Shown: positions 5,327 to 7,051 of the stretch, piece by piece
Layout: each line of letters starts with the position of its first letter
Numbering within the stretch: position 1 is the stretch's first letter
From: Bacteroidetes bacterium CG23_combo_of_CG06-09_8_20_14_all_32_9
GTDB taxonomy: Bacteria > Bacteroidota > Bacteroidia > Bacteroidales > GWA2-32-17
Reading direction: 5' to 3'
Assembly: GCA_002771395.1 (NCBI GenBank)
Contig: PCSS01000396.1
Span: 1 to 7,051 of the forward strand
DNA length: 7,051 bases
The notes under the pieces: model-generated
What the model was told of the DNA's origin: nothing
Databases searched by the model: none
What the model saw: the letters and a program-made list of their open reading frames with translations, nothing else
Position numbers and translations under genes: made by a program

Positions 5327-5371
5327 TATATTATACTTTGAATTGGGTAAATTTGTATATTTTGTTCAAAA

Positions 5372-5439
5372 GGTATATGGGTATAGAGGTATAAGGTATA
5401 GAGGTATAAGGTATAGAGGTTATGGTATAAAGGTATAAG
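5372..5439 (+). repeat. Tandem repeat, about four 15-bp units
   Basis: The unit GTATAGAGGTATAAG occurs exactly at 5381-5395 and 5396-5410, then as degenerate copies at 5411-5424 (one base short) and 5425-5439, with a partial GGTATATGG before. Each unit is a doubled GTATARRG half-unit. It lies 45 bases after the efp stop and is followed by a small GGGT/ACCC hairpin (5447-5457). Such arrays can vary in copy number by slippage. There are no spacers, so it is not a CRISPR array. Confidence 0.85.
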
Positions 5440-5492
5440 GAAGAGCGGGTTATACCCTATACTCTTTACATGGAAACCAAATGTAATAATTT

Positions 5493-5553
5493 ACCACGTA
5501 GGATATATTTTATAAGTTCATCTGTCGTTATTCAACAGATTATCCAACGTGGT
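5493..5553. repeat. Nested inverted repeat upstream of the phosphatase gene
   Basis: The outer arms ACCACGTAGGAT (5493-5504) and ATCCAACGTGGT (5542-5553) pair with one mismatch. An inner stem ATCTGT (5520-5525) / ACAGAT (5535-5540) lies inside with a 9-nt loop. It ends 59 bases before the ATG at 5613, so it could be an operator, an RNA leader structure or a dispersed repeat. No T-run follows it. Confidence 0.6.
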
Positions 5554-5612
5554 GAACCTCGTGTAAAGTATAATCTGATTTTATTATTTGTGAAACGTTT
5601 AATTAAAAAGTT

Positions 5613-6839
5613 ATGAACGGGAAAGGTTCGCTAAAACGATTACAATTGTCTAATTTTAAATTAGATACATTACTTAATATTACGCAGGCAATAAACGAAA
5701 ATCTTTCAACTGAAGGGCTGCTCAGGCATTATGAAAAAATAATAAGAGAAGATCTTGGCATTGGCAAAGTTATTTTATACAGTTATAATAATGCCTGGCA
5801 ATGTATTCTTTCGTCTGGAATAAAAGATGAATCATATAAAGAAATTGTAGTTGAAAACGATTTGCTTCATTTTCGCGAGATAACAAATATTACTACAATG
5901 AAACAACCTAAACTTGCCACATTTGATGTTGTTATACCTGTATTTCACAAAGCAATGCCTTTAGCCTATTTGCTTTTAGGCGATATTGAAGAAGAACGTG
6001 ACGGAATTAGTCCTGTAATTAAGCATCTTCATTTTTTTCAGACGCTTACTAACATTATTGTTGTAGCTATTGAAAACAAAAGATTATATAACGAACATGT
6101 TCAGCAGGAAAGCATTCGCAAAGAAATGGAACTGGCAAGTCGTATGCAAACCAATTTAATTCCAAATCCTGATTCATTACCAAATAACGAATTTCTTTAT
6201 GTTGCAGCGTATTATCAGCCTCACTTTGAAATTGGCGGTGATTATTACGATTGCCTGAAATTAAACAACGACGAATATGGATTTTGCATTGCCGATGTTT
6301 CGGGTAAAGGAATGTCTGCTGCACTTATTATGTCGAATTTTCAGGCAAGTTTGCGGGCTCTTTTTACAACCGAAATAACCCTGAACGAACTTGCTACAAG
6401 ACTCAATAGCATTGTAATGATTAATACTAACGGCGAAAAATTTATTACTGTTTTTTTAGCAAAGTACAATACAAAAACCAGAAAGTTTCATTACATAAAT
6501 GCCGGTCATATTCCACCGGTTTTTTTATCCTGCAAAAAGGTAATTCGTTATCTTAAAGAAGGCTGCACAGGATTTGGAATGTTAAACGAAATTCCTAAAA
6601 TAACAGTTGGCACTCTTATTATTGAACCCGGCTCAAAACTTTTTTTATGTACAGATGGTTTAGTGGAAATGGAAAATGAAAACAACGTTGAATTTGGTTT
6701 TTCAGAAATAGAAAGGTATCTTGAAAGTGAAGACAGTATTGATAATTCAATATGGAAAATTATTCAACGATTAAATATTTACAAAGGACGTAAACCGTTT
6801 TTCGATGATATTTCTGTCCTCGCAATAAAATTTTTATAA
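5613..6839 (+). CDS. GAF domain plus SpoIIE-type (PP2C-like) serine phosphatase
   Basis: Soluble protein of 408 residues; no signal peptide or membrane segment is seen. Residues about 15-155 look like a GAF sensor domain. A helical, probably coiled-coil linker follows (about 155-182, NKRLYNEHVQQE, EMELASRMQ). The SpoIIE/PP2C-like domain then fills 190-408 with its metal-binding motifs intact: GGDYYD (208-213, D210), IADVSGKG (226-233, D228), INAGHIPP (295-302), LCTDGLVE (345-352, D348) and FFDDIS (396-401, D398/D399). Such enzymes dephosphorylate serine or threonine on STAS-domain anti-anti-sigma factors and so switch sigma-factor or signalling output; the GAF domain would sense a ligand or partner. 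No STAS or HPK kinase gene is in the window, so the partner is unknown. It is probably transcribed alone. A possible -7-like TATTATTTG (5582-5590) has one base too many in its spacer. The ATG at 5613 is the only start close to the GAF domain. Confidence 0.9.
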   Translation: MNGKGSLKRLQLSNFKLDTLLNITQAINENLSTEGLLRHYEKIIREDLGIGKVILYSYNNAWQCILSSGIKDESYKEIVVENDLLHFREITNITTMKQPKLATFDVVIPVFHKAMPLAYLLLGDIEEERDGISPVIKHLHFFQTLTNIIVVAIENKRLYNEHVQQESIRKEMELASRMQTNLIPNPDSLPNNEFLYVAAYYQPHFEIGGDYYDCLKLNNDEYGFCIADVSGKGMSAALIMSNFQASLRALFTTEITLNELATRLNSIVMINTNGEKFITVFLAKYNTKTRKFHYINAGHIPPVFLSCKKVIRYLKEGCTGFGMLNEIPKITVGTLIIEPGSKLFLCTDGLVEMENENNVEFGFSEIERYLESEDSIDNSIWKIIQRLNIYKGRKPFFDDISVLAIKFL

Positions 6840-6886
6840 AAAAAATAAATGCAGATTTGTTATAATAAAACATCCACGACTATCAG

Positions 6887-7031
6887 TTAATAAAAGTTAA
6901 CAATCAATTAAGAGTAGTTAATAGTTGTTAATAATAGTTAATATCGGTTAAGATTGATTACTATTGTAAACGTTATTAATTGTTATTAACCTTTCTTAAC
7001 CGTTTTTTAACTTCTATTAACCGTTTATTAA
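6887..7031. repeat. Helically phased, dyad-symmetric TTAA array
   Basis: TTAA starts at 6887, 6897, 6908, 6918, 6928, 6938, 6948, 6976, 6986, 6996, 7007, 7017 and 7028. The centre is filled by TTAC (6958) and GTAA (6966). Spacing is 10 or 11 bases throughout. Left copies usually read GTTAA; right copies mostly read TTAAC. The two halves mirror each other about 6963/6964 exactly for the three inner pairs and within one base for the next three. It starts 48 bases after the phosphatase stop; the window ends shortly after. It contains no gene. Read as RNA it is a long interrupted hairpin; read as DNA it places a TpA-containing tetramer on the same helix face for about 14 turns. Confidence 0.85.
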
Positions 7032-7051
7032 CCTTATAAGGACACACAAGG

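Noticed and set aside
5372..5439. CRISPR-like array
   Set aside because: The 15-bp units are directly abutting with no spacers, so it is a simple tandem repeat.
6067..6324. Minus-strand open frame inside the phosphatase gene
   Set aside because: It is antisense to the conserved linker and SpoIIE domain, with no motif of its own.
6840..7051. Replication origin
   Set aside because: The AT-rich repeats suggested an origin, but no DnaA-box-like TTATCCACA is visible and no dnaA, dnaN or other replication gene is nearby.

Overview
The window looks like the chromosome of a Bacteroidetes bacterium. The DNA is AT-rich. Two genes are preceded by sequences matching the Bacteroidetes -7 promoter element (TAnnTTTG), and starts mostly lack Shine-Dalgarno sequences. 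The EF-P and the gene-fragment types also look like those of this phylum. The assignment rests on recognition, not on a search.

From left to right: 1-317 is a leader without genes. It holds two interlocked inverted repeats, a short palindrome, a GGCAG-type hairpin and a good promoter (258-290). That promoter should drive a two-gene operon whose genes overlap by 4 bases: a class I PLP aminotransferase of the aspartate aminotransferase type (318-1535) and ATP-dependent PEP carboxykinase, pckA (1532-3190). If the aminotransferase acts on aspartate, the pair converts aspartate to oxaloacetate and then to phosphoenolpyruvate, or runs in reverse.

3191-4756 is about 1.5 kb with no intact gene and reads as a graveyard of mobile and palindromic DNA. 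It contains the C-terminal remnant of a REP-associated (IS200-like, Y1) transposase whose end carries one arm of a long inverted repeat. It also contains the C-terminal remnant of a SpoIIE-type phosphatase, four copies of one palindromic repeat family (core TTGGAG-TTAT-CTCCAA), two related hairpins whose stems differ by a compensating base change, and a 121-bp segment bounded by perfect 13-bp inverted repeats.

4757-5326 is efp (translation elongation factor P). 5327-5612 holds a 15-bp tandem repeat and a nested inverted repeat. 5613-6839 encodes an intact GAF plus SpoIIE-type (PP2C-like) serine phosphatase, probably a signalling enzyme of a partner-switching type pathway.

6887-7031 is the most striking non-coding structure. 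TTAA or near-TTAA tetramers recur every 10-11 bases for about 14 helical turns. They read GTTAA on the left and TTAAC on the right, mirrored within one base about a dyad near 6963/6964. I cannot assign a function; a helically phased protein-binding or bent-DNA site, or a long interrupted hairpin, are the main readings. No RNA genes, CRISPR arrays or complete mobile elements were seen.
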